Assembly: GCA_030762175.1 (NCBI GenBank)
Contig: CM060838.1
Coordinates: 20,727,001-20,791,000, forward strand
DNA: 64,000 bases
Direction of reading: 5' to 3'
Source: Metallyticus violacea
Lineage: Eukaryota; Arthropoda; Insecta; Mantodea; Metallyticidae
Within the stretch, counting starts at the first letter, position 1, and each line of letters begins with the position of its first letter. Under the pieces are notes generated by a model. That model worked only from the letters and a program-made list of their open reading frames with translations. It was not told the DNA's origin and did not search any database. The translations under genes were made by a program, and so were the position numbers. This document shows, piece after piece, positions 32,683 through 46,300 of this stretch.

Positions 32683-33224
32683 ATAATAGGCATGAAACAT
32701 TCATTCATATTTAAAATAATGTAACCACAATAAGGAAAGCTGCTTACAAACTCTAGGCAGTAATAATGACTGTAAACAAATTTATTTTTAAACATTTCCA
32801 AACTATAGACACAAAAATAAATAGTAAACCATTTAGTAATGCTACAACCGCCAAACCAATTTGCTCTTCATTTTGAATGTGAATAAAATAAAGTAAAATG
32901 ATGTTGCAGGTAAGAAAATTTGAGGGGACGAAGGTTTTGCTTTTCAATTACAAACAGTATCAAATGCTGTTTCATTTCTACTTTAAATACAGTCTAATGC
33001 CATTGCGGTAATTTGTGACTGAAATGAACCGAAAAATAGTCAGCACCTAAGGTTACGCTGCATTGGGAAAGTTTTCACTGTGAGGAGCAAACCCGTAATA
33101 AAACCTCAATCTGGAAAGTTGTTCCTAGAAAGGAAGAGTTACTATATGGAGGCCAAGATAGCTTAGAAGCTATCGCTCTACTGAATCAACAATCTTCTCT
33201 TTTGTTTGTGAATCCCTCAAATGT

Positions 33225-33960
33225 TCTAGGTAAAGCATTTGACACGGTAAATCATAAAATTATAATTAACAAACTAGATAACTGTATAAGGGGGATAGGA
33301 AAACACGAGATATTTCTTATTTAAGCAATAGAGTGCAAGTCATTGAAATGAAATTCCGCTATCATAAAACAAGGGAGTGCCTCAAGAGTCAATTCTGGGC
33401 CCTGTGCTTTTCCTTTAATAAGTAAACAACCTCCCTTTGAGCTTTCCCCAAACCAAAACTGTGTTTTTGCTAATGACACAAATATCGTACTTAATGACAC
33501 TAATAAAAACAACTTCAAGCAGATTGAAACAATGGTTATTGAATAATAAACTAAAATTAAATGTCAACAAAATTGTATTTATGCATTTTAGTAAGCAAAA
33601 TCTTAGCGATTATGCCCTATCATTTTAATTACACTACAATCCAAGAAATAAAGCATACAGCCTTTCTAAATGCATGGATTGACTCCAATTTGCCAATGGA
33701 TCATTACCATTAGGTACAAAATTGTATCGTTTGTGTTATGCATTTCGAATCCTTACTAATGCATTGGTATTTGAAGCTTTAAAATCAGTGTACTGTGGAC
33801 AGGTAAGCACATTACTGTGGCATATGACATAATTACAAGAGGAGCGTCATCAAAATATAGGCACATCTTAATATTACAAAAATGTGTGTGTGTGTGTGCG
33901 TGTGTGTTTTATAGTAAAAACTATGATGAATTAGCAAATCAATCAGAAAGTAAACGTTTT
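33225..33960 (+). mobile_element. non-LTR retrotransposon RT and C-terminal fragment
   Basis: The plus strand, with frameshifts, reads LGKAFDTVNHKIIINKL, GVPQESILGPVLF, CVFANDTNIV (a mutated ADD box), WLLNNKLKLNVNKIVFMHFS, then CYAFRILTNAL and SSKYRHILILQK. The order is that of a CR1/jockey-like RT 3' half. It ends just before the next element at 34002. Confidence 0.8.
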
Positions 33961-34001
33961 CAAAGAAAAGAAATTAGAATATTGCCAGTCCCTTGCATAT
34001 A

Positions 34002-34745
34002 CAGAGTGTTCGGAAAGTCTGTGCACTTACTATGGATGTGGATTACGTTGGTAGTTCGAACCAAAGTTAGGTTTTTTTCTACATAAAATCTTAACTCAAG
34101 TTAGCATAATTGATTTTTCATAGATGCGTGATTGTTTTTTAATTCGTTCCATTGTTGCCTAACATATAACTGTTTAGTTCAATTATCAGTTGATAAAAGC
34201 TATTGAAAGCGATGTGTGTAGGTTTAGGTTTTCATTAATTTTAAATGGTGGTGCTTTCAATTGAGGAACCTATTTTTCTTATTAAACATATCTTTCGACA
34301 AGGCAATAAATACACAGATTTAGTGCAGGAGGCATTTGCTGAAAAATTCCCAGAAATACTGCGCCTCATCGTAATGCAGTTCATTGACTTATTGAGAAAT
34401 CTCGACAGAGAAGTTCAGTGTTAGATCAGAACGAGCTGAAAAATCACCTGAACTAAACGAAGAGAAGTTGTTTGACATTTCTGATTCTATGCGGTAAAGC
34501 CCAACAAAATCAAGTTGGCCCAAGAAAAAGATGTCGAATTTGCAACGGTGCATAAAGCGGTTAGGAAAACCTTGAAATTGTTCCTGTATAAAATGATGAC
34601 AATGCTAGAATTGAAAGATGAGGATCATGAAAAGTGAATCCCACTACTGCGAATTTTACATCTTTTATTGAAAGAAATACCCATGATGTTCTTGATGTCG
34701 CCTTCTATACAGACGAGATTCTACCTCTGGTTATGTTAGAAAGTA
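34002..34745 (+). mobile_element. IS630/mariner-type transposon, internally deleted
   Basis: It starts with CAGAGTGTTCGGAAAGTCTG, like the terminal repeat of insect elements that begin CAGGGTGTTC..AAAGTC. The coding remnant starts at about 34243 (MVVLSIEEPIFLIKHIFRQG, YTDLVQEAFAEKFPE) and continues as LIEKSRQRSSVLDQNELKN-like and LAQEKDVEFATVHKAVRKTL, the paired helix-turn-helix N-terminus of these transposases. The catalytic DDE part is almost entirely missing after about 34740. Confidence 0.75.
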
Positions 34746-36299
34746 TTTTTAACAAAATTAAGTTAGTTCAGACTTGTATATTAACCCGCAGACGACATTA
34801 ATTTTCATAGAATTACCAAATGTCTCCTTGTGGTATCTCTTGTTGATAGCAAGTTTTATGATCATCTTCCACATCACACCTAATAATTCGGCCATAAACA
34901 ATTTAAAAAATCGGTAAACCAAATTCTGCTAACTCAAATGCCATTCTGTGTCAGTGAATATTGAAACTAAAGTTTTAAACACTAAATTAGTTTTAAAGGC
35001 AATAGTTCTTAGTAAAGACACTACTCTATAATTTGTTTATGATTTATGTACAAAGACATAATGGAAGAGGAGGTTACCACATGCATATCACATGACATGA
35101 TTACACATCTAAGGACTGTACATATATTGTAATAAAATTATGGAAATTGAAACTGATATACTTTATCAATGTTGTATTTTATTATTAATTTATAAATTTT
35201 CTGTATAACTTTAAATCCTTAAGTTTTCATGAAATTTTGTAATTCTAACGCCTAATTAAAATAACTCAATTCATAACCTTGTTTTAATTTCGACTTAAAG
35301 AGCATTAGTCAAAGATCGTCAATATTTATACTCAAAATCTCCTAAAAATGCGTATTATATACAGACCTATATATTGTTAAAATCGGCTTGTCTTATTCAG
35401 GAAACCTGCGTTAATTGTCTAAGTACTAGTACAAAGAAAAAAAAAATGGAACCGATCTATAATTGACACTGGAATGCTGTCTGAAATACCGCAACAATGC
35501 TGGAAGTATCTTAATTCTAATTCCTCTGGGATTGAGTCCTTGCATACTCTACCAAGTATTTATTATAGAATGATCTCTGTATCAATCTGGCCTACAATGT
35601 AAGACAGAAATGTGGTAACATTTACCTATTTCCGAGAAGAGAGCTGAACCTAATATTGCGGCAATGAAATAATTAGCATTACCATAAGGGACGATGACCG
35701 CCAAATTAAGTTTCATCGATTATGGCTAGTAAGTACCTGAAACATCCGCTATTGTTTTCACAAAAGCCACATTGCGGAAGGACTACTGCATGGTCCAGTA
35801 GCTCGGTGCCGGATTGTTCGCTCGATAAGCTAACTTCCCTTTCAGGAATCAAGGCTAATATACTGCTGTCATGCGCATTTGCCGACATGAGAGTCAGAGG
35901 GGATTGTGTCATTAACATACGACAATTGGGACTATAGCGCCAGAGAAATGTAGTGATCACGTAGCATATACAGAAACATGCAACATTTCTATACAAACAC
36001 GACCTTTCTCATTCCGCTTAGCAATATTTCGCCTAGTATAAACGTTTATTTTTAAGTCTGTCCATAACTAGAAAGAATGCGCTTATCAATCTCAGTCCTT
36101 TTCGTTTGGGATTCCCACGAATTAATATCGAACGATTTTCAGGTACATTTCAGTATGCTGTTTTTGTATTATATATTTTAACGTCTTACAGTCAAATAAC
36201 TTTTAATAAGAATTCGTTTAACCAACTTTTCAGCAAATGCCTTCAAAGACCAGCAAGAGGAATGTAAAGCTATAATAGTTGTGTTTCTTTTTGAAGTGC

Positions 36300-36399
36300 G
36301 ATAGGATATGTAAACTATGAGTGGGCGAAACATTTCCAGAGCAGCACTGGAAAGAAACACAATCCATTTTAAAGAAAACAATCTCCTCTGCTGAAGCAG
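36300..36399 (+). promoter_or_regulatory. candidate non-coding first exon of the CCDC177-like gene
   Basis: A strong donor consensus, CTGAAGCAG followed by GTAAGG at 36400, lies in CpG-rich DNA. The first coding exon downstream (40626) has its own acceptor, which implies an upstream exon on the same strand. The link between the two is inference and the 5' end of this exon is not defined. Confidence 0.25.
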
Positions 36400-38446
36400 G
36401 TAAGGAAAACGCTGTCGTTACTAATATACACGTTACTCAAGTACCACTAAAGAAAGGCTTCGCTGAGCTTCAAATGTAAGGATAGCATTATAGAAAAAGT
36501 GTCGCTTCTTCAAAGTTATGTTTGTTTCTCTGCAATTTGCTTTAGTATCGCAAAATCATAGATACCTATGCATGCAATTACAGTTTTTTGCTGCATGCCA
36601 ACACACGACTTTGAGCATGGCAGTATGTGGATTATTTTATTGATTTCACGAGTCTTCCAGTTTGAGATCAAAGGTACGAGTTTTCTAGCGTATATATGTT
36701 AGTTTTCAAGTTATAGGATATTTTTAAGATCTGTATACTTTTTAGGGCATCTACAAATGCCTAAGAACTACAACTGTGCTTTTTTTTAAAAAAATAGAAT
36801 GCTAAAAACCTTGTGCAAAAAACACTATATTGTTTACAATAAATTAAAAATTAGCAGATAATTCATTAACTGTAATTTATATGTGAAAAAATGTTTATTT
36901 ATATATTTTACACAACATTCCATTTTATAGATTACTCATGTTTTAAAACAAAATAAATGCACCATTAAAATTTACACTGTTTCAGAAATAAAGCAAAATA
37001 TGGTCTGCAACATTCTCTCTCTCTCCCCGTGTCTTTCTTTCTTATTTTTAATAGAAATCACATTTCTGATTGTACCTATGTGCACAGCTTCCTTTTGTTT
37101 TAATAGTGATAAATATTTTATAAACAGCTAATAGCAAAATAAAAAGTTTGGGTCACAAAAAGTAAAACTTGCACAAATTTTAATATCATTTCAGCTATCC
37201 TTGTTTTTAACTTAAAATTTTAATCCATAAAATTTTATTTATCAGTCAATTTTACTATTAACTTAATATAGGGTGGGGAAAAACCTTAATGACCTCACCC
37301 CAATCCAATGAATTCCTAGTATCTAGTGTTATTGCTTCCATCTAAACAGTAACACACATTACTTGGTAATTCTTCAATATTGTTTTCCTGAGCAAACTCC
37401 GATATATATCATATCAATGTCATAAACAGCTGGATAGCTATAACCTTACTTGCAGGAAAAAGGGAAATCAAGGCTTATGCCACATTGTAATAGAATATAA
37501 TCAATTGTATCTATCATAGATGTGTGGCTTATTAATAGAACCAATTAAAATCTTTCTTGGAACATGCCCCATTGGCAATAATTTTACTTTGAGTTTATGC
37601 TCCTATCAATGGAAAGATATTGGGTAGCTTTAGAAATTGTTGTTCCTCAGGGTAAATACTGCAAAGATTTATTTTTAATTTTCCATAATTGCTTTTCCCT
37701 TGTCACAAAGATCTAAAGAACCAGCATAAGCAAGTATTTACATGAAGACTTAATATGCCGCTTACCATATTAAGAATCTACCAAAGCTCTATAGTTTAGA
37801 ACTAAGGAATTAAATGAAGCAGAAGTAATATTTTAAAGGCAATTTTTAAGTAATTTTACCTACTGATTATATTGGCAGATTTTTATTTCCATTATTCCTT
37901 TCAATCATATAATGCACATTTAATTCCTTACTAGAGGCTGAAAAAACAAAAACGACATCTAATTCTATTTGGAGATGATAACACAGGTTTAGTAATGTTT
38001 ATACTACTTCAAAATACATTTTTCAAAAACGTTATGTGCAGTGGGAGGCCCAAAGCTACAGGGTAGCTCTTAAAGCAATGTCTTAGCATACTATGGAAAC
38101 AAACAAAATAAACATCAAGATATATACATATTTTTTATACAAAAAAAACTTTTTTCTATAAGCTGCTCTAGTCTACCAGCTTTAATAGTTTTTCTGCACA
38201 AGGCTTAGAAATAGCAGATTTGGCCAATCTATTCAAATGTTAATCATTTGAAATCAGTCTCTACAGTGAGTGATGCATGCAGTGTATTCATTACTTCTAT
38301 TGCAGTTGTTGCAGACCCCACCCATTTCCTCTTACTGGCTGAAATGGTGGTGTGTGTCATGCATGAGTGATCAAGCAGGCTTTTCAATTCCCTGTCTATG
38401 CAACAGTTTCAAATTGCCCATTTAAGTGCCAGGAGTTAAAGTTGGT

Positions 38447-38708
38447 GACCTAATGTAACCACAAATAATAAATGCAAAGAAATGGAGTTTGTATCATAAT
38501 GGGACATTCCTGTACACTGAACCGAAAAAAGTAAGTGAAAATAATAAAAGTAATAATAGCAACAAAGTGGAATACAGGGAATGCTCATATTGATGACTTA
38601 ACATAACCGAATATAAATGCAAAGAAGTTTGTTTTATAATCGAATATTTCTGTACACTGAAATAAAAAAGCAAGTGAAAATAATAAATTAATAGTAGCAA
38701 CAAAGTAC
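38447..38708 (+). repeat. diverged tandem duplication (about 130 bp)
   Basis: Two adjacent units share, in order, GACCTAATGTAACC/GACTTAACATAACC, ATGCAAAGAA, CTGTACACTGAA, AAGTGAAAATAATAAA and AGCAACAAAGT. The second unit is shorter and diverged. Confidence 0.8.
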
Positions 38709-39312
38709 AGTGTATAAAATGAAATCCATTGAATCAAAATAAATTTTGTTTTATTTTACAAATAACATCAACCAAAGCAACAAATGAAGCAAACATTTGT
38801 AATGGTATCATCTTTGTGGAGTAAAAATGTCTAGGGGAAGCATCAAAAGGAATCAAACGCTTAAGATATATTAGTTACTATTACCATATTAAGTCATTAT
38901 TTTTTAAGATTTCCTGGTATAATGAATCTATATTTTTATTTTCTGCAAAAGTTGCATAAGTTTAAATGTTCAATTTCTATGTAATCCACCAAATCTTTTG
39001 ACTTTTATATCATGTTTATTAGAAATTAATTATATACAGAATCAAGAAAGTGAATAAAAAATTATTAACTTTGTTCTTAAACTTGATTTTTGTCATCTGT
39101 TTTATAATATATAGTTGTTAATTTAAATTGTACTGAAATCAACAAAGATATCACCAAGTTATCAAATTGATTGGTCAGTTTATGCTGCACAAACATAAAA
39201 GTAACTTTTATCACACCATATGTGCATAAAATATAGCATGATGGTGGTGCTGATGATGGTATAAGAAAATCTACATCCCAAGATTTGTTTAAAATGCATT
39301 TGAAGTGAAAGA

Positions 39313-39388
39313 TACTTTATAAGTTGAACTGAAACAGTTAAGATTTTTTATACTTTATAAGATGAACTGAAACAGTTAAGATTTTTTA
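39313..39388 (+). repeat. 38-bp tandem duplication
   Basis: Units 39313-39350 and 39351-39388 (TACTTTATAAG..GAACTGAAACAG...) differ at about one base. Confidence 0.9.
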
Positions 39389-40625
39389 ACCACAGATTGT
39401 TAATTACCATAGACAGTTTTATGAATAAAGTCAATTTTTGTCTTTGTTTGAAATGTTTGTTTCTATGATATTTTTTAGAGATTATAATACAGAAAAACTC
39501 CTTTCTGCTGATACAGTAGAACCAGGAAGGTAATAGAACCTAGAATGAAGCCAGCATATTCCTATTTATCAGTCTCACATCTTTAAATTTCAAGTGCAGG
39601 TGCATAAAAACCTTTAATATTTGTTGTTCTTCCTAACCAGATAGCAGTGTTATTCTAAAACCAACTTTTAACATTGAATTAGACCACTCATACAAAAGTA
39701 ATTGAAGCACTTTGATGTTCATGAATTTATCTGTTTAATAAATTTCTTGTTATAATGTCAGTTGCTTAGAGCTTCAGTGCATTGATTTGGTTCCTACATA
39801 GTTATATATTTTGCACTACATTTGAATTAGCTCTTAATGCCAAGGAATATTCTTCCTTTAGACAGAGGAAGTGACTTAATCAGGTGAATGAAACCAAGAA
39901 GAATTTGAATGTTCCTTTAATGGGTTAAAGGTGATATACCAACCAGCTGCCATTGAGGTGGTTATTTTGTGTTGTGCCTGATTTGCCAAATGTTAGACAT
40001 GGAATGTATTAATTATACTGACACAGAATTCCACTAATATCTTGGTGCTACTGGTTTGTTCTAAAGAATCCTCTACAGTCAATGTTTGGAGGATGATGAG
40101 CTAAAATGTGAAGGACTACGACAGATTATTGAGAAAACAATGGATCATAATTGTGACCATACTTATCTTTATCTTTAAAAAAAAATAATAAAACTGATTG
40201 AGGAAATGAACTGTAATATTATATTTATTTTGACAGGAACTTTTGTAAAATGTCATTTAGGAATGATTTAAATTATCTTAATGACATTTTAATTAAATGA
40301 TGGATGATTAATTTCCTAACTGGTTGTAATATGCAGATATTATATAAACAAAAAATTAGCCATTAGTAAGCACAGTTTCTTAGAAATAAATTATTGTTAA
40401 CTACCATAATATGGAAACCAAATCTTTAGTATAATCTCCAATCTTTCCATGTTGTTTTCATTCCAAATAGAGTACAACATACTTTATAGGAAAGTTAGAG
40501 CACAAAATATTTTATTTAAAGCAATAAATTACATACACCAAGTAAAGAGTGTGCATGCTTCCAAATGTGATAATAAAATAGTTCATTCCCTTACATGTTG
40601 TATAGTTCTTTATTTTCTAACTCCA

Positions 40626-40779
40626 GTGTGAAGTGAAAAGCCATAGAATGAAGGCAAATTCCCTGGAACAGCCAATTTATCTGAACCTTTACAACTTTGA
40701 CTCAGCTGATGCTCAGGATTGCCCATATATTCTTACAAGCCCACGATCTCTAGAAGCTTGTCGCAAGGCTGGATATAAG
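40626..40779 (+). CDS. CCDC177: CCDC177-like exon 1 (first coding)
   Basis: An acceptor-like TTCTAACTCCAG precedes about 40627, and an in-frame stop sits at 40618-40620. The start is taken as ATG at 40648, since the frame upstream closes within 30 nt. Encodes MKANSLEQPIYLNLYNF and YILTSPRSLEACRKAGYK. Donor GTAAGT at 40780, phase 0. Confidence 0.85.
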
Positions 40780-43244
40780 GTAAGTTATTTCCAGTACAGT
40801 TTACTACAGTTTTTTCTATATGCTTCTCAGTTTTCTTAAATTATTCTATAGCCAGATCTGCTAATAAGTTCATTACTACCATCATCAAAACCTAAATTAA
40901 TGGCAAAAAATTCTTAAAGACTCATTCTTGATAGTTTATTACTGAATGAAATCTGAGAAGTCTTTTAAAAAAAATGAATCTCAGTTAATTTATTGCTCCA
41001 TTCCCTCAAAAGAGCATGAAAGAAAATCTTATCTATGTAAGAAAACTTAGAATTACATATTATTTATTACATAAAGTAATATTATTTATCATTTTCAAAT
41101 ATATGGTAGCCACAATTAAGTGCTGATGAGTTGCAGTGACATACTTGGGGAAGGGGAAGATAGTTGCTTGTGTACAAGAGCTCTACTATTGGTCAAATAT
41201 AAACTTCAACAAAAATGTTTGTTGAACCCTTGTAGAAAGAATATTTTCAAATCAAACAGCAGTTATAACTTCCACATCTTTTTCTCCCTTCTCCCAAATC
41301 ATTTAATCTTCTCCCGAACTCCAAATTCTGGTCACAAGCCTTCTCATAATATGCACAATACTTTTTCAAAATTTTTTCTGTTCTTCCCTCCTCTGTCATC
41401 ATGTTCACTTTATATCATATATAGTTTATCTGCAATGGCAAAACCAAATGATGCCATGTTAAGTGGTCATTTGGTTTTGATCCCAGCAACTTTATGTAGA
41501 ATTTGGACTGACAAAGAAGTATATAGGGAGATCTAAAGGCTAAGTATATGAGGAAAGCTAAAGGCTATGGGCCCAGAAGAGGATGTGGAGCATGTCAGGT
41601 CCTTTCTGCAACAAAACACAAAAGATAGTCTCCACCTGGCAACTTAAATGGTTTAAATTTATTAACTGCCCATTTAACATTATGAGTTGTGTCCCAGCTT
41701 TTCTGCGATGCTCTTGATCTTGAGTTTTCACACTGGTTCGTATATTTGCAGATCTTTTCATTTATGGACCCAGGGAAGTGTACCTCAAAGAGAACTTTGG
41801 ATGTTTCTTAGACCAAGCATGTGGTGCCACCTGTAGGCTTACATATTGATCCTATGGTGAGTCAATGCTCACTGTAACCTGGTTGCCTCTGGCAGGCTAG
41901 ATATTTTTAGCAAAAGGCTTGCTAAGAAGATATTTTGGCCTTACATTTGCTTTTATTGTAGTCTGTGAGGACTATATGATATTTCCCCAGTCTCCAGTTC
42001 TTTTTGCCTTGTTAATGAGATGCCGTACACTATCTATGTTATATTCAAGGTCTTCAGTTCACCATGACACTTTCTTGGATTTTATCCCTGATTACATGGG
42101 GCAATTATCATGATAACTGTCAAATATGGCCTCTTGATGGAGTAAGCAACCTTATCAATATCATTGAAAGATCTAATTTTATCATTCTGTTCCCCTCTCT
42201 GAATGCAATATGCGACCAACTGCCTAGTTTCCTGGTGGGGAGATTGCTGCCATTGTAGGGGAGTCCCTCCCCCTGTGTTGCAATCAATTTTCACCACAGT
42301 GATATCACTAGAACAAAATTCTAGAAGAGATAGGCATTGAATTTCATTGCAAACAAGAATAACTCCTGAGTCGATTTCCCTTGCTGCAATGTATCAACTT
42401 TCCTTGACATTTTCCTAGTCCTGTCATTTGACCCCTGTTAATCCAGGGTTTCTGAATCAGGACTAGGTCTATTCCTTCTAAATTGAAAGTTTTATAAAAG
42501 GCAGCTGAGGCCACCTTCTTATGCTGGGGGTTGATCTGAAGGATCTTTAGGGCTACCCTTGACTAGAGTCACAATTTTAAATGTATCAAAGCCCTAAGGA
42601 TTTTTTGCCAGATCCCCTCAGAAGAATTAGTACCCAGTTCCATGCCTTAGATTTGCTCCAAAAGAACCTGCTTTTTGAGGGAAGTGTTTGCTGTTGCTGA
42701 GAGCTCACAAATGCTGTCATCAGAAATGTGTTTTTTGGTTTTCAAAGTGATCCCATAGGTCCCACGATAAGCTAGGGATTTATAAGGTTCTCTCAGGCAG
42801 AACCCTGCATACCTGGGAACTAGAGCAGTTGGATGGATTGCACTCAGAGAGGGTAACAAACCATCTTTAGGTGTGACATCAACTCTCTGCAGGTGTCCAG
42901 AGGTCCATTTTGAGACACATTAGTCCTGTGCCATACACCCCCTCAGGACAGGTCACAGTACACTTTAGGGTTCAGCATGGTAAGCTACTTCTTAGTCTGG
43001 TATCTCACTGTGGCCTCCCTGAGTTACTGCCACCTCCAGTACAGCCCACAGGATCAGATACAAGGAAGCCCCAGAACCAGTTACAAGGTAATTGAATTTC
43101 AGGGGGTTAGTGGCACTACAGTAAAAGAAAGAGTTAAAGATCACAAACCATTGTTATTTTTTTGATATGTAATTGTTAGACAGAAATTTTGTCTTATTAT
43201 AATTCAAGATAGCCATTTAATTAATATTTCTTTTTAATATTATT

Positions 43245-43317
<73 letters not shown>

Positions 43318-46300
43318 TCTAAATGATATATTTGTTTGCCAAATTTCACCAATTTAACCAATAAGTATTAAATGGAAAAAAATAAATTAACTGCCCTTGT
43401 AGTCTAGTGGTACTATTTGTGACTACTAATCTGGAGTTCCAGGTTCAAATCCCAATCAGGTCAAGCTGTTAGGTAATTTTTTTTTCCTTCCCTTATCCTG
43501 AGAAGGTGAATGCCAGATAGTTTTTAAGGTGTCAAGGAATCCAAGCTCATCATTAATTCATTTCATTTAACTGTACAGACTTATACCTATTGTACTTAGT
43601 TCAATCTACAGATGCCACAAAGCAATCAAAGAAACTATAAATAAAACGTTAAAAAAAATGCTACAGAAAAAAAATTCTTGCAAAGAGTTCTATGAGTTTA
43701 TCACTAAAAGTTCATGTTTAAGATCTTATTTTAGGCATTGCATATTAAAAGTTAAAAGGTTTAATATGATTCAATAATTTTGAGCAAAAAAATGTTGTGT
43801 GTTGTAAAACTTTTTTTTTATTTTTATAACAGCCCGAAATTTCATTTCCAGCCAGTTGAACTCCTGCACAAGACTGTACAGGAGTACCAACAAGATCTTG
43901 GAACTGAGAATCTGAACCAGGTATATCAGCTCTATGCAGACCAGGAACAAGAGAGATTAAGTAAGAATTAAGTAAATAGAATGAGTGTGCATTTATTTAT
44001 TTCATTTATTTCTCTAACAGAATACCTACAATTCAGTTTTCTGCAATGTAATTTACATTTTCTAGGAGCAACTTAAATACGGCTTTTACACTAGTCACTA
44101 GATAAAATTAGATAGTAAATATGTGGCATGAACTAGAAGAAATGGAAAACCCATGGGAAGAAAATGATTAAAGAGGTATGTAAGTGGTATAAAATTCTTC
44201 CCAAATGCATGGAAGATTTTCTTACAAAAAATATCAGCACCGCATTGCTTAGTAAAACAAATGGAAAGTATGTGATTTTCAAGCACATAGTTTAACCCTC
44301 AGAGAAGCATACATATCTTACCAGAGCATGAAATTAACTTTTAAGTACTGTTTCACGTTTATCATGTTTATGGTAATTCACAACAAATGTAGACAAAAGA
44401 TACATAAGAATTCAACAAAAATTCAAATTGAGCATATTTCACATTATGTACCCATTATATGCTTATATAGATACAAAGTAGAGTAGATGCCATATTAAGA
44501 ACAGCATAACTTTAAAATACCTTGGTGGTAATGAAGGTGAAGTGTTTATCTTGAGTTCCAGAAAACAAGCTACATATGCCTTAAAATTATTATGCAAAAG
44601 GAAGAGTTTTACACTACTATGAAATGTTGATTAAAAATTAGAAAAATGTTGACATAATGTTCAAGTAATTTTAAAATGAAAATGATTTAACATTTTTTGT
44701 ATGTATAATCAGCAATGTAATTAGCAATTTGAAGGCTTTTTTTATCATTTTCAGTAATTTTGTTTTGCAATAATTTTTATAAGTTTTTACATTATTTTGA
44801 GCAAAAGCCAGCTTTGTGGCACATGCTGACAATTGTCATTGCTTATCCACAGCTTGCTTGGAGTGTCTGCATATTAATCTTAAAGAGTTACATACGTGTG
44901 TTTTGCTCTGCATCATATTGATAGTGTATTAACTTTCACATGAACTGTATTGCAGATAAACTTGAAAAATGCCGAGCCATTAGGAGGGAACTTATGAAAC
45001 AGACTAAAACAAAAGATTTATTAAAAGAAAATGTGCCGTCCTTACAATTTCTTGGAATTAAGAAGAAAAGAAACATTATAAACTCCATTTCTTCATCAAC
45101 AAGAAAAGATCAGTTGGATAAGGAGAATATTTTAAGAGCAAGAGAAAAATCAGGTTAGTGTCGGAATTTAATGGCATTCTAAGCAATTCAGAAAAGAATT
45201 TATACTGTGCAAGATTTCTTTAAAAATTGTTGAAAAATATTATCATTTATAACCTTATGCAAAGCATCATGAAATTATAAGAATAACCTTTTGTTATATA
45301 ATATTAAATTCATATATTTAAGACTTGCTTTTTATATATTAATTATGGAAAAATATTCAAAATTAGACATTAATAGGTCCTAAGAATTAGAAACTAAGAG
45401 CTCAGTAAGAAGTTTTATTCCTGCAACATAGTCATATATTTTGTGAACTTAAATAAAACATGAAAAACTATGGGAAAAGAAAGAAAAAAAAGCTATATGA
45501 AATTATTCAAAAGCGAGAATAAGACAGAAATGCTTTCTATATTATATTTCAATTATATAATGTTGGAATATTGAATCCTTGACTTTCTCCATTTTCTGTA
45601 TCCAACATAAAATTTTGATACAGGAAAACATTGATAATTTTTATTGTGTGCAATAACCAAACTTCCATATATTTACAATTTGAGGTGAAAACATTAAATA
45701 TGTTACAAATCTAAAAATCAAGTCACAAAATGTTAGAGACTATTTAAAATGTTTAGTAGCATGTAGACAGTTTTCAGACCGCTATGGAATGAGAAAATTT
45801 GGAGAAATTACAAATTCTATTTTATGTCTAAATTTAAAGAAAAAAGCATTTCTAGTAGAGATCAGGTAATTAATATGAGAATAAAATTACTTATTTCTAT
45901 GTAACTCCTAAAATCTGCAAAAACAAAATAATTTTTTTGAAAATCAAAGTATTCAGATAATATTTAACATAAATTTTAGCTTTAATTTTGTACACAGATG
46001 CCTTTTATCATCATTATTCAATTTGCAACAGTTCAAATTCTTGTATAAACAAATAAGTAGCTTGTTTATTTATGTATTATTCACCTGAAAGCCATTTTCC
46101 AGATCATTCATATTTTCACATTCAGAAAACCAAATCATTTCTTCATTAGAAAAACATACTTGGTTTGGCAGAAATTCTGTGCAAAATCAAACTATTTTCC
46201 CCTTCTTTATGACTGATGAATACTCCAGTATCATAATTAATGAACTTTGAGTCACACTGGACAAAGCAAGAGCTCCACCGACAATAGCTGAAACTCAAGT

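Larger units (their letters stand above)
34750..40625. other. upstream region of the CCDC177-like gene
   Basis: No protein gene was recognised. The 34.75-36.7 kb part is comparatively CpG-rich and may include the promoter and a 5' UTR exon (see 36300-36399). From 36.8 to 40.6 kb the DNA is AT-rich and CpG-poor, with two tandem duplications (38447-38708 and 39313-39388). Confidence 0.45.

Noticed and set aside
41120..41536. 138-codon plus-strand ORF in CCDC177-like intron 1
   Set aside because: No recognisable motif, no splice context, Ser/Phe/Leu-rich as expected of pyrimidine-rich intron DNA, and it abuts a LINE.
43833..43851. Alternative upstream acceptor (TATAACAG ending at 43832) for CCDC177-like exon 2
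   Set aside because: It would add 19 nt and break the reading frame; the acceptor at 43851 restores the conserved KPVELL.
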